DNA of 39,203 bases from CAWHBO01 sp963827735. GTDB lineage: Bacteria > Patescibacteriota > Patescibacteriia > Patescibacteriales > UBA12075. The stretch is taken from assembly GCA_963827735.1 (NCBI GenBank), contig CAWHBO010000004.1, forward strand, positions 1-39,203, written 5' to 3'. The notes beneath the pieces are model-generated. The model was not told the DNA's origin, ran no database searches, and saw only the letters and a list, made by a program, of their open reading frames with translations. This document shows, in pieces, positions 22,736-30,739 of this stretch (positions within the stretch are counted from its first letter, which is position 1; every line of letters begins with the position of its first letter). A program made the position numbers and the translations under genes.

Positions 22736-24268
22736 ATGAAGAGGAGGGTCATGGTTTTTGCCGCCTGTTGGTTTTTTGCCGCGGGCATCGTTATTGCTTC
22801 ATTTTTGCCGAAAAATTGGCTATTTTTCGGCCTTTATTATTTTTTTGCCGCTGTCGTATTTTTCGTTTCAGCTGTTTTGTTTTGGCGAAAAAAGAATGTC
22901 CGCTCCGTTTTTTTCTGGGCGGCTTTTTTATTCTTCGGCGTTTGGCGTTTAGCAGTCGATTTACCTGAAGACGCGACTGACAAAATTTGGCATTACAACG
23001 GGAATAAAATTGAATTGATTGGCCTGGTTGCGGCGGAGCCGGTGAATAAAGGTAAGAGCCAAAAATTGGAAATTCTCCCCCTTTATAAGGGGGAGTTAGA
23101 GGGGGTCATCGCTAAACAGACCCCACCCACCCTCCCCTTATCAAGGGGAGGAGCGAGCGTTGAAGGTAAAGTTCTCGTCTCTACTTCGCCTTATCCCAGA
23201 TTTAATTACGGCGATATTCTAAAGATCACTTGCGCCTTAAAGCGCCCGGAAAAAATTGAAGATTTTGATTATGAAAAATATCTGGCCGCCAAGGGCATTT
23301 ATTCAACTTGCAGTTTTCCGAAAGTTTCCGTTCTTAAAGAGAATGATTTGTCCGCGCCGATTTTGGCCAAGACAAAAAGTTTGCGGCGGTTCAATTGGCT
23401 TTGGGCAGGTATTTATAAAGTAAGAGAAGCTTTAAGTGCGACGGTTGATAGCGGCGTGGCCGAACCCGAAGCCGGCTTGTTAAAAGCTTTTATTTTGAAT
23501 GATCCAACCGTGCCGGATGATTTAAGCGAATATTTCCGCCAAAGCGGCTTGTCGCACATCGTGGCGATTTCCGGATCGCATATCAGCTTGGTAATCGCCA
23601 TAATCTTTTTTTGCTTATTATTTTCCGGCTTGAATCGCCGGCAAGCTTTTTGGTTTTGCGTGCCGATAATTATTTTTTATGTGGCCATGGTCGGGGCGCC
23701 GGCCTCGGCGACACGGGCCGGTATTATGGGATTTTTGGTTTTGTTGGCGATGTATGCGGGGCGCTTGTCGCGGCTTGATTATATTTTGGTTATCGCCGGT
23801 TTGGCAATGCTGTTATTTAATCCGATGCTTATAATCGCCGATGCCGGATTTCAATTATCATTTTTGGCCGTGCTTGGCATGGTTTATTTGTATCCGGTTT
23901 TTGATAAATGGCTGGCGAGATTTTATGAAGATCCTTCGGCTTCGCTTAGGGCAGGCATTTCATTTTTGCGGAGGGGGATAAAAGCTGTCTGCCAAGCTTT
24001 TGCTTTAACGGTTGCCGCCCAAGTTTTTACCGCGCCGATTTTGATTTTCGGCTTCAAACAGATTTCTTTGGTCGCGCCCTTGGCAAATATCTTGGTTTTG
24101 TGGACAGCGCCGTTGATCATGATCAGCGCCTTTATCGCCATGGGTTTGTCTCTGATAATTCCGCCGCTCGCGCCGATTTTCTTTTTGCCAGCCGCGCTCT
24201 TGGCTAAGTATTTGATTTTTATCGCCGAGATTTGCGCGAAGCTGCCCTTGGCGTATTGGAAATTTTAG
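22736..24268 (+). CDS. comEC: ComEC/Rec2-type DNA uptake channel protein, without metallo-beta-lactamase domain
   Basis: 510 residues from ATG 22736. Two or three N-terminal membrane segments (WFFAAGIVIASF, LYYFFAAVVFFVSAVLFW) are followed by an exported OB-like region (about 75-190) and the Competence domain: GLLKAFILNDPTVPDDLSEY, FRQSGLSHIVAISGSHISLV and GAPASATRAGIMGFL, then about seven membrane helices. It would carry single-stranded DNA across the cytoplasmic membrane. It ends at LPLAYWKF without the C-terminal metallo-beta-lactamase domain of B. subtilis ComEC, a common short form. Two dispersed repeats have entered in frame: about 27 residues encoded by 23075-23151 (LPLYKGELEGV...PLSRGGA) and PSASLRAG encoded at 23933-23956. 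No Shine-Dalgarno. Confidence 0.85.
   Translation: MKRRVMVFAACWFFAAGIVIASFLPKNWLFFGLYYFFAAVVFFVSAVLFWRKKNVRSVFFWAAFLFFGVWRLAVDLPEDATDKIWHYNGNKIELIGLVAAEPVNKGKSQKLEILPLYKGELEGVIAKQTPPTLPLSRGGASVEGKVLVSTSPYPRFNYGDILKITCALKRPEKIEDFDYEKYLAAKGIYSTCSFPKVSVLKENDLSAPILAKTKSLRRFNWLWAGIYKVREALSATVDSGVAEPEAGLLKAFILNDPTVPDDLSEYFRQSGLSHIVAISGSHISLVIAIIFFCLLFSGLNRRQAFWFCVPIIIFYVAMVGAPASATRAGIMGFLVLLAMYAGRLSRLDYILVIAGLAMLLFNPMLIIADAGFQLSFLAVLGMVYLYPVFDKWLARFYEDPSASLRAGISFLRRGIKAVCQAFALTVAAQVFTAPILIFGFKQISLVAPLANILVLWTAPLIMISAFIAMGLSLIIPPLAPIFFLPAALLAKYLIFIAEICAKLPLAYWKF
23075..23151. repeat. MITE-like repeat inserted in frame in comEC
   Basis: It is bounded by two palindromes, CTCCCCCTTTATAAGGGGGA at 23075 (9-bp arms) and CCTCCCCTTATCAAGGGGAG at 23131 (9-bp arms), that are roughly inverted to each other. 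It encodes Pro/Leu/Gly-rich sequence unlike the flanking protein. This sequence type is a widespread intergenic repeat in other bacteria. Confidence 0.7.
23933..23956. repeat. Short dispersed repeat in frame in comEC
   Basis: CCTTCGGCTTCGCTTAGGGC and the next four bases encode PSASLRAG in a cytoplasmic loop between membrane helices. This peptide is typical of short palindromic repeats that recur in proteins of uncultivated bacteria (from memory). I see no second exact copy here. Confidence 0.45.
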
Positions 24269-24315
24269 TTCATCTTCTTATGAATGGGAGGCTAGGCGGG
24301 GTTTGTCTTTGCCGA

Positions 24316-24346
24316 AAATAAAGGGCCGAGATGATTTCTCGACCCT
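24316..24346 (-). terminator. Terminator of the reverse-strand 72-aa gene
   Basis: On the reverse strand GGGTCGAGA pairs with TCTCGGCCC (one G-U pair) followed by TTTATTTT. The pairing is better in the reverse RNA than in the forward one. Confidence 0.75.
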
Positions 24347-24373
24347 GCCCAAGCCTTGTTTGTTTCAATTGTT

Positions 24374-24592
24374 TTATAAGTTTGCAAGACGCTCGATGTT
24401 TATGAAACAATCATAAGCTTGTTTCATGGTGGCGTCTTCTTGTCTCTTATCCGTCGCATCTCTGCCAATTTGGGCAGTAATTTTGATTGACTGAATCGTT
24501 ATTTTCAGTTGTTCTTTTTTAGTCCTTAGCTTCGCTATAACAATGATAGCCGCGACCAAAATAACCGAAACAATAATCAGTGAAATGAGCAT
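24374..24592 (-). CDS. Small single-span membrane protein, 72 aa
   Basis: MLISLIIVSVILVAAIIVIA is one transmembrane helix, followed by a basic junction (KLRTKKEQLK) and a cytoplasmic helical tail with two short cysteine- and Asp-containing segments (GRDATDKRQEDATMKQAYDC). No family is recognised. AAGGAG lies about 6 bases before the ATG, the promoter has consensus spacing, and a terminator follows, so it is a complete single-gene unit. It is convergent with comEC and divergent from the next surface protein. Confidence 0.6.
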   Translation of the reverse strand: MLISLIIVSVILVAAIIVIAKLRTKKEQLKITIQSIKITAQIGRDATDKRQEDATMKQAYDCFINIERLANL

Positions 24593-24642
24593 ACAGGCTC
24601 CTTTAGTTAAAGTGTGTGTAATTGACGGTTTTTATTAAGAGT

Positions 24643-24671
24643 AGAATATCATATATTTATTTTTTTGTCAA
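24643..24671 (-). promoter_or_regulatory. Reverse promoter of the 72-aa membrane protein gene
   Basis: Reverse-strand TTGACA (24666-24671), a 17-base spacer, and TATTCT (24643-24648). Confidence 0.6.
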
Positions 24672-24691
24672 TAGTCAATTTAAGCGAAAAA

Positions 24692-24700
24692 CGGTATAAT
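24692..24700 (+). promoter_or_regulatory. -10 element of the 482-aa surface protein gene
   Basis: CGGTATAAT contains a perfect TATAAT (24695-24700), 20 bases before the ATG at 24721. The leader would be very short. Confidence 0.4.
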
Positions 24701-24720
24701 TTAAGTATCATATAACATAT

Positions 24721-26169
24721 ATGTTTGATTTCCGTTTGAAATTAAGAATCGCTTGGATTGCCGTTTTGCTTGCGGTTGTTTTTTGGCTTGTTTGGATGAA
24801 TATTGTGCCTGGCGGGAAAATCACTTACATTTCCGATCTTAAGGGTTTTAATAGTTTTATCGGCAATTTAACACCGGTCGAAAGAATCGCAGGTAATAAA
24901 ATTATCGGCGACCCGGCCTATTTTTCTTTGCGCGTTCCGCGGCGATTTACAAGCGCGAAGCTGACGCTTAAATATAAGGTTGATTCGAATGTTTCCATTA
25001 TTGAAGCTGGCGTACTGAAAGATCGCGCCACCTGGCAATATGATTTGCGGCCGATTTATAACGGAAAAATTGAAGAGCTGATGAAGGATTGGAGTATCTT
25101 GGCGGATAACGGCACCATGCTCTTGCAGCGCGAAAATAAATTTTCTTCGATAAAAGATTTTTTAAAGAATCTGCCCGAAGCCGGCAAAATCGCTTTGTAT
25201 AATTATGACTTGAATGATAATTATACTTTGGCCGATTATCAGGCCAACACTTCCACAATCACGATGTGCCGGCCGCTGACCGGGACTTATCAATTCTACA
25301 CATACATAAAAAATGAAAATTTAGCGGATGATTTTGTTTTTGAAGACTTGAACAGAAATTCTGATTCGGATCCGATTGATGTTTACGTCTATTATAACGA
25401 CAAACAGATTTTTGCCGACCATCTGGATGATGACGGCGTGGCGACTGATTCCGGCATCAAGACGCCTTGGCGCCATTTGCGCGTGAATCTGGCGAGTCTG
25501 CCCGAGGGCGTTTATAAGATTGGCGTGCGGGCGAACAACGATATTGTCACACGGACGATTGAAACCCCGCAAATCTATATGACCTTTGTCAATAAAATAA
25601 ATCTGGCTTCGGCTCCGGAAATTTCTTGCGGGCGCAATTTGTTTACCGATAGCCGCCAAGTCCAAGCCCAGACTGCTTATTCGGACAATCTCCAGGAAAT
25701 AAGCGTCGTTGATGCCAATAACCCGGCGCTGGAGGCGCAGAAAATAAAATTAACCGAAGCTTTCAAGCAATTTTCAACCGAAATTGATTTGCCGGAGAGA
25801 AGCTATTTAATTTTAGCTAATGACGGCGTGATGGTTTCTGGCGATGGCCTTTTTTCTTTTGGTCCGGAACAATTTATTAATCCGAAAATCAGGAAGATAG
25901 ACGCGACTTTCAATGCTGGCAAAGAAGGGATTGATTATGTTTTGGCAAATTACGCTTCTCCGGCCAAAGAGGGCGAATGGTTCGTTTCTCCGGCCGATTT
26001 TGATTTACAGAATGTTTATAAGCAATGGAACAAGCACAGCTTTTTGCTTTCGGTCCCTGGGTTAAAATCAGAGACTAGCAATGGCGAGGGCGTAACGGTC
26101 AAAGAGATCAAAGTTGAACTTAGCGGGACAAGCATTTTTGAAAAAATTAAAAAAATGCTAAATTTATGA
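24721..26169 (+). CDS. Membrane-anchored, beta-rich surface protein of unknown function, 482 aa
   Basis: A basic start and one helix (LRIAWIAVLLAVVFWLVWMN, about 8-28) anchor the protein with the rest outside. The body alternates strands and turns and looks like repeated carbohydrate-binding or jelly-roll modules: FSLRVPRRFTSAKLTLKYKV and YVYYNDKQIFADHLDDDG, the latter with an Asp cluster that could bind calcium. No catalytic motif is recognised. The only cysteines outside the anchor are in TMCRP and ISCGRN. The ATGA overlap with the next gene shows that the two are translated together. It could be a surface adhesin or glycan-binding protein; this is inference. Confidence 0.5.
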   Translation: MFDFRLKLRIAWIAVLLAVVFWLVWMNIVPGGKITYISDLKGFNSFIGNLTPVERIAGNKIIGDPAYFSLRVPRRFTSAKLTLKYKVDSNVSIIEAGVLKDRATWQYDLRPIYNGKIEELMKDWSILADNGTMLLQRENKFSSIKDFLKNLPEAGKIALYNYDLNDNYTLADYQANTSTITMCRPLTGTYQFYTYIKNENLADDFVFEDLNRNSDSDPIDVYVYYNDKQIFADHLDDDGVATDSGIKTPWRHLRVNLASLPEGVYKIGVRANNDIVTRTIETPQIYMTFVNKINLASAPEISCGRNLFTDSRQVQAQTAYSDNLQEISVVDANNPALEAQKIKLTEAFKQFSTEIDLPERSYLILANDGVMVSGDGLFSFGPEQFINPKIRKIDATFNAGKEGIDYVLANYASPAKEGEWFVSPADFDLQNVYKQWNKHSFLLSVPGLKSETSNGEGVTVKEIKVELSGTSIFEKIKKMLNL

Positions 26170-26414
26170 TTAAAGAGTTTTTTCAATCTCAAATCTCCCC
26201 TCGGCTTGAGCTCGGGACGAAGGCAAATCTAAAATTTCAAGTATTTTTCGAAGAGACATTTGTTGCTCTGACCGTTTCTTCGGCCGTTTTTGGCGCAATG
26301 GAAGTTATCCGCCCGCGGATTGTTTTGGCTTATGTCAATTTAAGCTATTTGTTGCTCGGATGGCTTGTTTTTGGTATAATTTTATTAGTAATATCCGCTA
26401 AAAATAAAGAGTAA
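26166..26414 (+). CDS. Small membrane protein, 82 aa, coupled to the surface protein
   Basis: The ATG overlaps the previous stop (ATGA at 26166-26169). Two hydrophobic segments, at about 28-45 (ETFVALTVSSAVFGAMEV) and about 54-77 (LSYLLLGWLVFGIILLVISA), suggest a hairpin in the membrane. No family is recognised. The coupling suggests that it assists or anchors the 482-residue surface protein. Confidence 0.5.
   Translation: MIKEFFQSQISPRLELGTKANLKFQVFFEETFVALTVSSAVFGAMEVIRPRIVLAYVNLSYLLLGWLVFGIILLVISAKNKE
26372..26380 (+). promoter_or_regulatory. Extended -10 within the 82-aa ORF, serving the next gene
   Basis: TGGTATAAT lies 62 bases before the ATG at 26443, inside coding sequence, so the next gene may have its own promoter. 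Confidence 0.4.
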
Positions 26415-26442
26415 GCTATATTTTTCATTAATATCAAAGTTT

Positions 26443-27327
26443 ATGCTTCAAGACATGATGCCCAATGCGGTTGAGCGGCCGAAGGAAAAATTAGATAAAT
26501 TAATGTTTCAATTGTCGGAAAAGGTTAATAATGATTTAGGCGAAGAAATTTTGGCCCCGGATGCTTCCGTTAATCTTAAAAAATGGGAAACGGTTTATGG
26601 CGAGGAAGAAATCGGCGATGACGAGCGGATGATAAAAAATAAGCGCTTGATGTGGAGCGCGGCGACGAATGAGGGCACGCAGAAGTTCTATAAGCAGCAA
26701 TACGGCTGGAAAGAAGAAGGAGGCGAATTGGTGCAAAAAATCGTCAATAAATATTTAGAGAACAGGGAATCGTCCAATCCCGCGCTTTTGGAAAAAGCCG
26801 TGATGGTTGTTTTTCATAAAATTTTGGGAGAAAAATTTTTAGTTATGCGCTCATCCGTCCATGATGATTATGAAAATGGCGTAGACAATATTTTTGTCAA
26901 CAAAGAAACAGGTGATGTGATTTGCGCTTTTGATGAAGTCCATGGCGAAGCCAAACATGGGCGGATCGATGATAAAAAGGCTAAGATGATCCGTAAAGCG
27001 CATGATGGCGGCGCGGACATAAAATACGGTTTGACCTTTGAAGAGGGCGGTAAAAAATTGGTTAAAAAGCAAATTGAGAATGTGCCGGATTTTTATTTGT
27101 CGCTTGAGCCGCAGGATTTGCAAAATCTTTTGGCGAATTTGAATCCCGATCTGAATAGCCGGCCGTCAGAGGTTGAGTTGAAAGTTTTTGATGATTTTAT
27201 TTTATCCCTGGAGGAGCAGGCGGGCGTATTGAGCGATGCGGCAATTCCTTCCAAAGTTAAAAAGAATGTTGATAGTTTCAAGAAGTCGCTCGTTGAGATA
27301 AAAAAGCTGCGAAGCAATTTTGATTAG
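26443..27327 (+). CDS. Conserved hypothetical protein, possible PD-(D/E)xK-like nuclease fold, 294 aa
   Basis: A soluble, charged protein without signal or membrane segment. The middle reads VMRSSVHDDYENGVDNIFVN, then CAFDEVHGEAKHG and DDKKAKMIRKAHDGG. The spacing of Asp148, Asp164-Glu165 and the lysines near 178-179 resembles the D...(D/E)xK core of restriction-type nucleases, but E-x-K itself is not clean and the match was made by eye. The C-terminal third is helical with coiled-coil potential. Similar proteins seem common in Patescibacteria, but I cannot name the family. The ATG at 26443 has no strong Shine-Dalgarno; an extended -10 lies upstream. Confidence 0.45.
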   Translation: MLQDMMPNAVERPKEKLDKLMFQLSEKVNNDLGEEILAPDASVNLKKWETVYGEEEIGDDERMIKNKRLMWSAATNEGTQKFYKQQYGWKEEGGELVQKIVNKYLENRESSNPALLEKAVMVVFHKILGEKFLVMRSSVHDDYENGVDNIFVNKETGDVICAFDEVHGEAKHGRIDDKKAKMIRKAHDGGADIKYGLTFEEGGKKLVKKQIENVPDFYLSLEPQDLQNLLANLNPDLNSRPSEVELKVFDDFILSLEEQAGVLSDAAIPSKVKKNVDSFKKSLVEIKKLRSNFD

Positions 27328-27365
27328 CCTGTTGTTCCGGATTCGGAATGACAAAGCAGAAAGAG

Positions 27366-27409
27366 GAATAAAAAAACGCTCGCAGCTCGGGGTGAGTTGA
27401 AAGCGTTTT
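27366..27409 (-). terminator. Terminator of the reverse-strand 96-aa gene
   Basis: AAAACGCT (27373-27380) pairs with AGCGTTTT (27402-27409), with inner CTC/GAG pairing. The T run (forward AAAAAAA) lies on the reverse-strand side. Confidence 0.65.
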
Positions 27410-27430
27410 GCGAAGTTTCCGGAGAAACGG

Positions 27431-27721
27431 CTATGGCAAGGAACTGCTGATTTCCTTCAAAGAGCCGCGGGTTGAATCAAGGCCTTTTTCAACCGAGTCG
27501 GGTTCTTCCGTGAAGGTTTTTTCAATTTTGTCCATTGTTAGATTCAAATAATTTAAGTCATCTTTCATCTTTTCTATCTCTCGGACGGCGATTTTTTCTC
27601 TCGTCTTTGTCTCTTTAAGTGAGACATAGCTTTGAGAGGCCATTTTTGCGCTATAGGCTATTGTTGCCAAGAGAAGAAGGGAAAGAGCGATAAGCAGGAA
27701 GTTTTGGAACCCTTTTTTCAT
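27431..27721 (-). CDS. Small membrane-anchored coiled-coil protein, 96 aa
   Basis: MKKGFQNFLLIALSLLLLAT begins a signal anchor (about 5-26). The remainder is a charged helix with heptad spacing (KTREKIAVREIEKMKDDLNY, LTMDKIEKTF), likely an extracytoplasmic coiled coil. No family is recognised. AAGGAGA precedes the ATG by about 7 bases, a TTGACA/17/TAATAT promoter drives it, and a terminator follows. It is divergent from acs. Confidence 0.6.
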   Translation of the reverse strand: MKKGFQNFLLIALSLLLLATIAYSAKMASQSYVSLKETKTREKIAVREIEKMKDDLNYLNLTMDKIEKTFTEEPDSVEKGLDSTRGSLKEISSSLP

Positions 27722-27780
27722 TGTCTATTCTCCTTATTTTTGTTTGTTTATTTTACAGGTACGAAATTTAAAGTATTAAT

Positions 27781-27809
27781 ATATTAGTATTTTTTACTAA
27801 TTTTGTCAA
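27781..27809 (-). promoter_or_regulatory. Reverse promoter of the 96-aa gene, overlapping the acs leader
   Basis: Reverse-strand TTGACA (27804-27809), a 17-base spacer and TAATAT (27781-27786). The -35 ends 4 bases before the acs start codon at 27814. Confidence 0.65.
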
Positions 27810-27813
27810 TAAT

Positions 27814-29778
27814 ATGACCCAAAAAACTCTAAAAAAGCCCTCCTCCGCTAAAGCTTCGAAGGGCAAAGCCAAGAAAAGCGCAAATCAAGAATTAACCGAC
27901 GTTCTTCTGTCTTCGCAGAAACTTTATAAGCCGTCGGCCAAAATCGTCAAAGAAGCCGTAATCAAAGATTGGGAAAAGGCGCGGCGCGAAGCGGAAAAAG
28001 ACCCCTTAAAGTATTGGGAAGAAGCGGCGAAAGATTTGGTGTGGTTCAAGCCTTGGACGCAAGTTTTGGACAAAACTCAAAAACCGTTTTTCAAATGGTT
28101 CATCGGCGGGCAGACAAACCTCGCTTATAATGCCATTGACCGCTGGCTGAATACGCCAAAGGAGGATAAAGTCGCGATTATGTCGGAAGATGAAACCGGC
28201 CGTTCCCGCCAATTCACTTACAAAGAAATTTCCCGTGAAGTTAATAAAATCGTCAATGCCTTGAAAGGCGTGGGCGTGAAGAAGGGGGATCGCATTGCGA
28301 TCTATATGCCGAACATTCCGGAAATTGCTTTTGCCATGTTAGCTTGCGCGAAAATTGGGGCGATGCACTCGGTTGTTTATGCCGGTTATTCGGCCACTGC
28401 TTTGAAAGACAGAATCCAGGATGCGAGCGCGAAAATTGTTTTTACGGCTGACGGCTCTTTCCGCCGCGGGAAAGCGATTAACTTAAAAGGAGTTGTTGAT
28501 GAGGCGGTTAAGGATTGCCCGTCCGTGGAAAAAGTTATTGTGACGAAAAATAATAATCAGGAAGTGCCGTTTAATTCCGATAAAGATATTTGGTTGCATG
28601 ATTTTATCAAAGACAAATCAACCGAAGCGCAATGCGAGGCGATGGATTCCGAGGACCCGGCTTTTGTTCTTTATACTTCCGGCACCACAAGCAAACCGAA
28701 GGGCGTTGTCCATGTCCATGGCGGTTATCCGGTCGGAGTTTTGCGCACCATGAAATGGATTTTTGATGTAAAGGAAACCGATATGTTTTGGTGCACGGCT
28801 GATCCGGGCTGGATTACCGGCCATTCTTACATTATCTATGGCCCGCTTTTGGCTGGTGTGACGACTCTAATGTATGAAGGCACGCCGGATTTTCCGGAGC
28901 AGGACCATATTTGGAAGTTGGTGGAGAAATATAAAGTGACGATTCTTTATACCGCGCCGACTTTGATTCGCGCGATGATGAGTTTGGGCGATGAATTGCC
29001 GGACAAGCATCCGATGGAAAGTTTGCGCCTCTTGGGTTCGGTCGGTGAGCCAATCAATCCGAAGGCTTGGAAATGGTATCACAAGCATATTGGCAAGGAT
29101 CGCTGTCCGGTTATGGATACTTGGTGGCAGACGGAAACCGGCTGTAACATGATTTCCGCTTTGCCGGTCACGCCCTTAAAAGCCGGTTCGGCGACCAAGC
29201 CGTTCCCGGGAATTGAAGCGGATATTTATGGTATGAACGGCAAGAAAGTTCCGGCTGGAAAAGGCGGCTATTTGGTTATCAAACAGCCGTGGCCGTCTAT
29301 GATCCGCACGGTTTTCAACGCGCCGGAAAGATATTTGAAAACTTATTGGCATGAAATCAAAGGTGTCTTCTTTACCGGTGATATTGGTTTTAAAGATAAG
29401 GATGGTTATTTCTTTATTCAAGGCCGCACCGATGATATGTTGAAGATTGCCGGCCATAGAATCGGCACGGCGGAAGTTGAGTCGGCTTTTGTTTCCCATC
29501 CGTCCGTTTCCGAGTGCGGCGTGATTGGCGTGCCTGACGAGATTAAAGGCGAAATTATTAAAGCGTTTTGCATTTTGAAAAAGGGAATTGTCGGCGATGA
29601 TAAATTAAAAGATGAATTAAAAGCGCATGTTCGTAAAACTATTGGGCCGGTCGCGGTTATGAAGGGCGTGGATTTTGTGGAATCATTACCGAAGACGCGT
29701 TCCGGAAAGATTATGCGCCGCATCTTGAAAGCCAAAGAGCTGGGCTTGCCGTTAGGGGATACGAGCGCTTTGATATAA
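27814..29778 (+). CDS. acs: Acetyl-CoA synthetase (AMP-forming)
   Basis: 654 residues, the usual length. It converts acetate, ATP and CoA to acetyl-CoA, AMP and PPi in the cytoplasm. Motifs in order: YTSGTTSKPKGVVHVHGG (from about 287), WCTADPGWITGHSYIIYGPL, DTWWQTETG, GYFFIQGRTDDMLKIAGHRI and the catalytic-lysine segment LPKTRSGKIMRRILKA (Lys about 632). Acetylation of that lysine by Pat-type GNATs inactivates Acs in other bacteria; a GNAT-tailed protein is encoded 1 kb downstream. The N-terminus (MTQKTLKKPSSAKASKGKAK) carries residues from a dispersed repeat at 27841-27867. The start overlaps the region of a reverse promoter and lacks a Shine-Dalgarno. Confidence 0.93.
   Translation: MTQKTLKKPSSAKASKGKAKKSANQELTDVLLSSQKLYKPSAKIVKEAVIKDWEKARREAEKDPLKYWEEAAKDLVWFKPWTQVLDKTQKPFFKWFIGGQTNLAYNAIDRWLNTPKEDKVAIMSEDETGRSRQFTYKEISREVNKIVNALKGVGVKKGDRIAIYMPNIPEIAFAMLACAKIGAMHSVVYAGYSATALKDRIQDASAKIVFTADGSFRRGKAINLKGVVDEAVKDCPSVEKVIVTKNNNQEVPFNSDKDIWLHDFIKDKSTEAQCEAMDSEDPAFVLYTSGTTSKPKGVVHVHGGYPVGVLRTMKWIFDVKETDMFWCTADPGWITGHSYIIYGPLLAGVTTLMYEGTPDFPEQDHIWKLVEKYKVTILYTAPTLIRAMMSLGDELPDKHPMESLRLLGSVGEPINPKAWKWYHKHIGKDRCPVMDTWWQTETGCNMISALPVTPLKAGSATKPFPGIEADIYGMNGKKVPAGKGGYLVIKQPWPSMIRTVFNAPERYLKTYWHEIKGVFFTGDIGFKDKDGYFFIQGRTDDMLKIAGHRIGTAEVESAFVSHPSVSECGVIGVPDEIKGEIIKAFCILKKGIVGDDKLKDELKAHVRKTIGPVAVMKGVDFVESLPKTRSGKIMRRILKAKELGLPLGDTSALI
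27841..27867 (+). repeat. In-frame dispersed repeat at the acs N-terminus
   Basis: TCCTCCGCTAAAGCTTCGAA and the next seven bases encode SSAKASKGK. It shares CTCCGCTAAAGCT with the uvrD copy at 8806-8835 in the same reading frame. Confidence 0.55.
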
Positions 29779-29784
29779 CTATAG

Positions 29785-29879
29785 TGTCATCCCGGCGGAG
29801 GCTGGAATCCAGTGTTTTGTGTAGTAGAGCTGGATTCCCGCTGGAGTTTATCCTCGTGAAAACGGGGACGGGAATGACA
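29785..29879. repeat. MITE-like intergenic element, copy 2
   Basis: It starts TGTCATCCCGG and ends GGACGGGAATGACA, with GGAATCCAG, CTGGATTCCCG and GGAGTTTATCCTCG in between. Order and orientation match copy 1 (6044-6163), but the 20-base palindrome is absent. It fills the acs-hydrolase gap. Confidence 0.75.
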
Positions 29880-29889
29880 AGATAAAAAA

Positions 29890-30438
29890 ATGAAGCGAGT
29901 TTTTATAATCCATGGCTGGGAAGCGAGTCCGGAGAGCAATTGGTTTCCGTGGCTAAAAACTGAATTAGAAGAAAATGGCATCGTTGCGATTGTGCCGGCA
30001 ATGCCCGATTCGGCGCGCCCGGATTGCGAAGCTTGGATTAATTGTTTGAAAGCCATTGTCGGCAAAGTTGATGAAGATACTTTTTTTGTCGGCCACAGTC
30101 TTGGCCCAATCGCTATTTTGCGATTTCTGGAAACTTTGCCGGATGGTAAAAAAGCCGGCGGCGTAATTATGGTTGCCGGATTTTCTGAATCCCTGGGCAT
30201 TTTGGAAACAGAAAGCTTTTTTCAAAGACCGCTGGATTATGAAAAAGTGAAAAGAAGCGCGAAAAAATTTGTAGTGATAAATTCCGACGATGACCCGTAC
30301 GTGCCGATGGAGAAAGGGGATATTCTGCGAGTTAAGCTTGGTGCGGAATTGATAGTTTTAAAGGGTTATGGACATTTAAATGCTGGTAATGGATTCTTTG
30401 AATTGCCGATTGTTTTGGAGAAAATTTTAAGCCTTTAA
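29890..30438 (+). CDS. RBBP9/YdeN-family alpha/beta serine hydrolase
   Basis: 182 residues, typical of this compact family. RVFIIHGWEASPESNWFPWL opens the first strand and oxyanion loop; the nucleophile is in FVGHSLGPIAILRFL (Ser about 70); NSDDDPYVPMEKGD supplies the Asp (about 132) and GYGHLNAGNGF the His (about 162). Substrates are unknown; relatives hydrolyse small esters. Cytoplasmic, no signal. It follows acs after a MITE-like element and ends at its own terminator. Confidence 0.85.
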   Translation: MKRVFIIHGWEASPESNWFPWLKTELEENGIVAIVPAMPDSARPDCEAWINCLKAIVGKVDEDTFFVGHSLGPIAILRFLETLPDGKKAGGVIMVAGFSESLGILETESFFQRPLDYEKVKRSAKKFVVINSDDDPYVPMEKGDILRVKLGAELIVLKGYGHLNAGNGFFELPIVLEKILSL

Positions 30439-30460
30439 TATTATAGCTAGATTATATATA

Positions 30461-30486
30461 TAAAAGATGCTTTATAGCATCTTTTA
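30461..30486 (+). terminator. Rho-independent terminator after the serine hydrolase gene
   Basis: TAAAAGATGC (30461-30470) pairs with GCATCTTTTA (30477-30486), followed by TTTT. Confidence 0.75.
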
Positions 30487-30523
30487 TTTTTGGCTAATAT
30501 TTAGTTTTTATAGTCAATTATTA

Positions 30524-30552
30524 TTGACAAAAGTGATAAAATATGCTATGAT
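30524..30552 (+). promoter_or_regulatory. Consensus promoter of the 35-aa membrane peptide gene
   Basis: TTGACA (30524-30529), a 17-base spacer and TATGAT (30547-30552). ATTGACAAAAGTGAT is identical to 15 bases of the promoter at 36942-36970. Confidence 0.75.
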
Positions 30553-30611
30553 TAAGAAATTGAAATTAAGGAATGTCTATTTCATATACAACAATCAACA
30601 AGGAGTTCTTT

Positions 30612-30719
30612 ATGGAAAACATTCTTCCGCTTATCGTCATTTCCCCGGTTATTTTCTTTATTATCGCTGGTGTCAAGGATATGATTGTCGATTATATCAA
30701 GGCCCCGATTCAGGCCTAA
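30612..30719 (+). CDS. 35-residue single-span membrane peptide
   Basis: The ATG at 30612 has AAGGAG about 7 bases upstream and runs to TAA at 30717-30719. The peptide begins MENILPLIVISPVIFFIIAG, one transmembrane helix, followed by a short amphipathic end (VKDMIVDYIKAPIQA). It has a consensus promoter 60 bases upstream and a strong terminator 20 bases downstream, so it is a complete, strongly expressed mini-gene. Such small hydrophobic proteins can be membrane-complex regulators or type I toxins. No antisense RNA was identified, so a toxin role is only speculation. Confidence 0.6.
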   Translation: MENILPLIVISPVIFFIIAGVKDMIVDYIKAPIQA

Positions 30720-30739
30720 AAAGCGAATTACGCGATACG

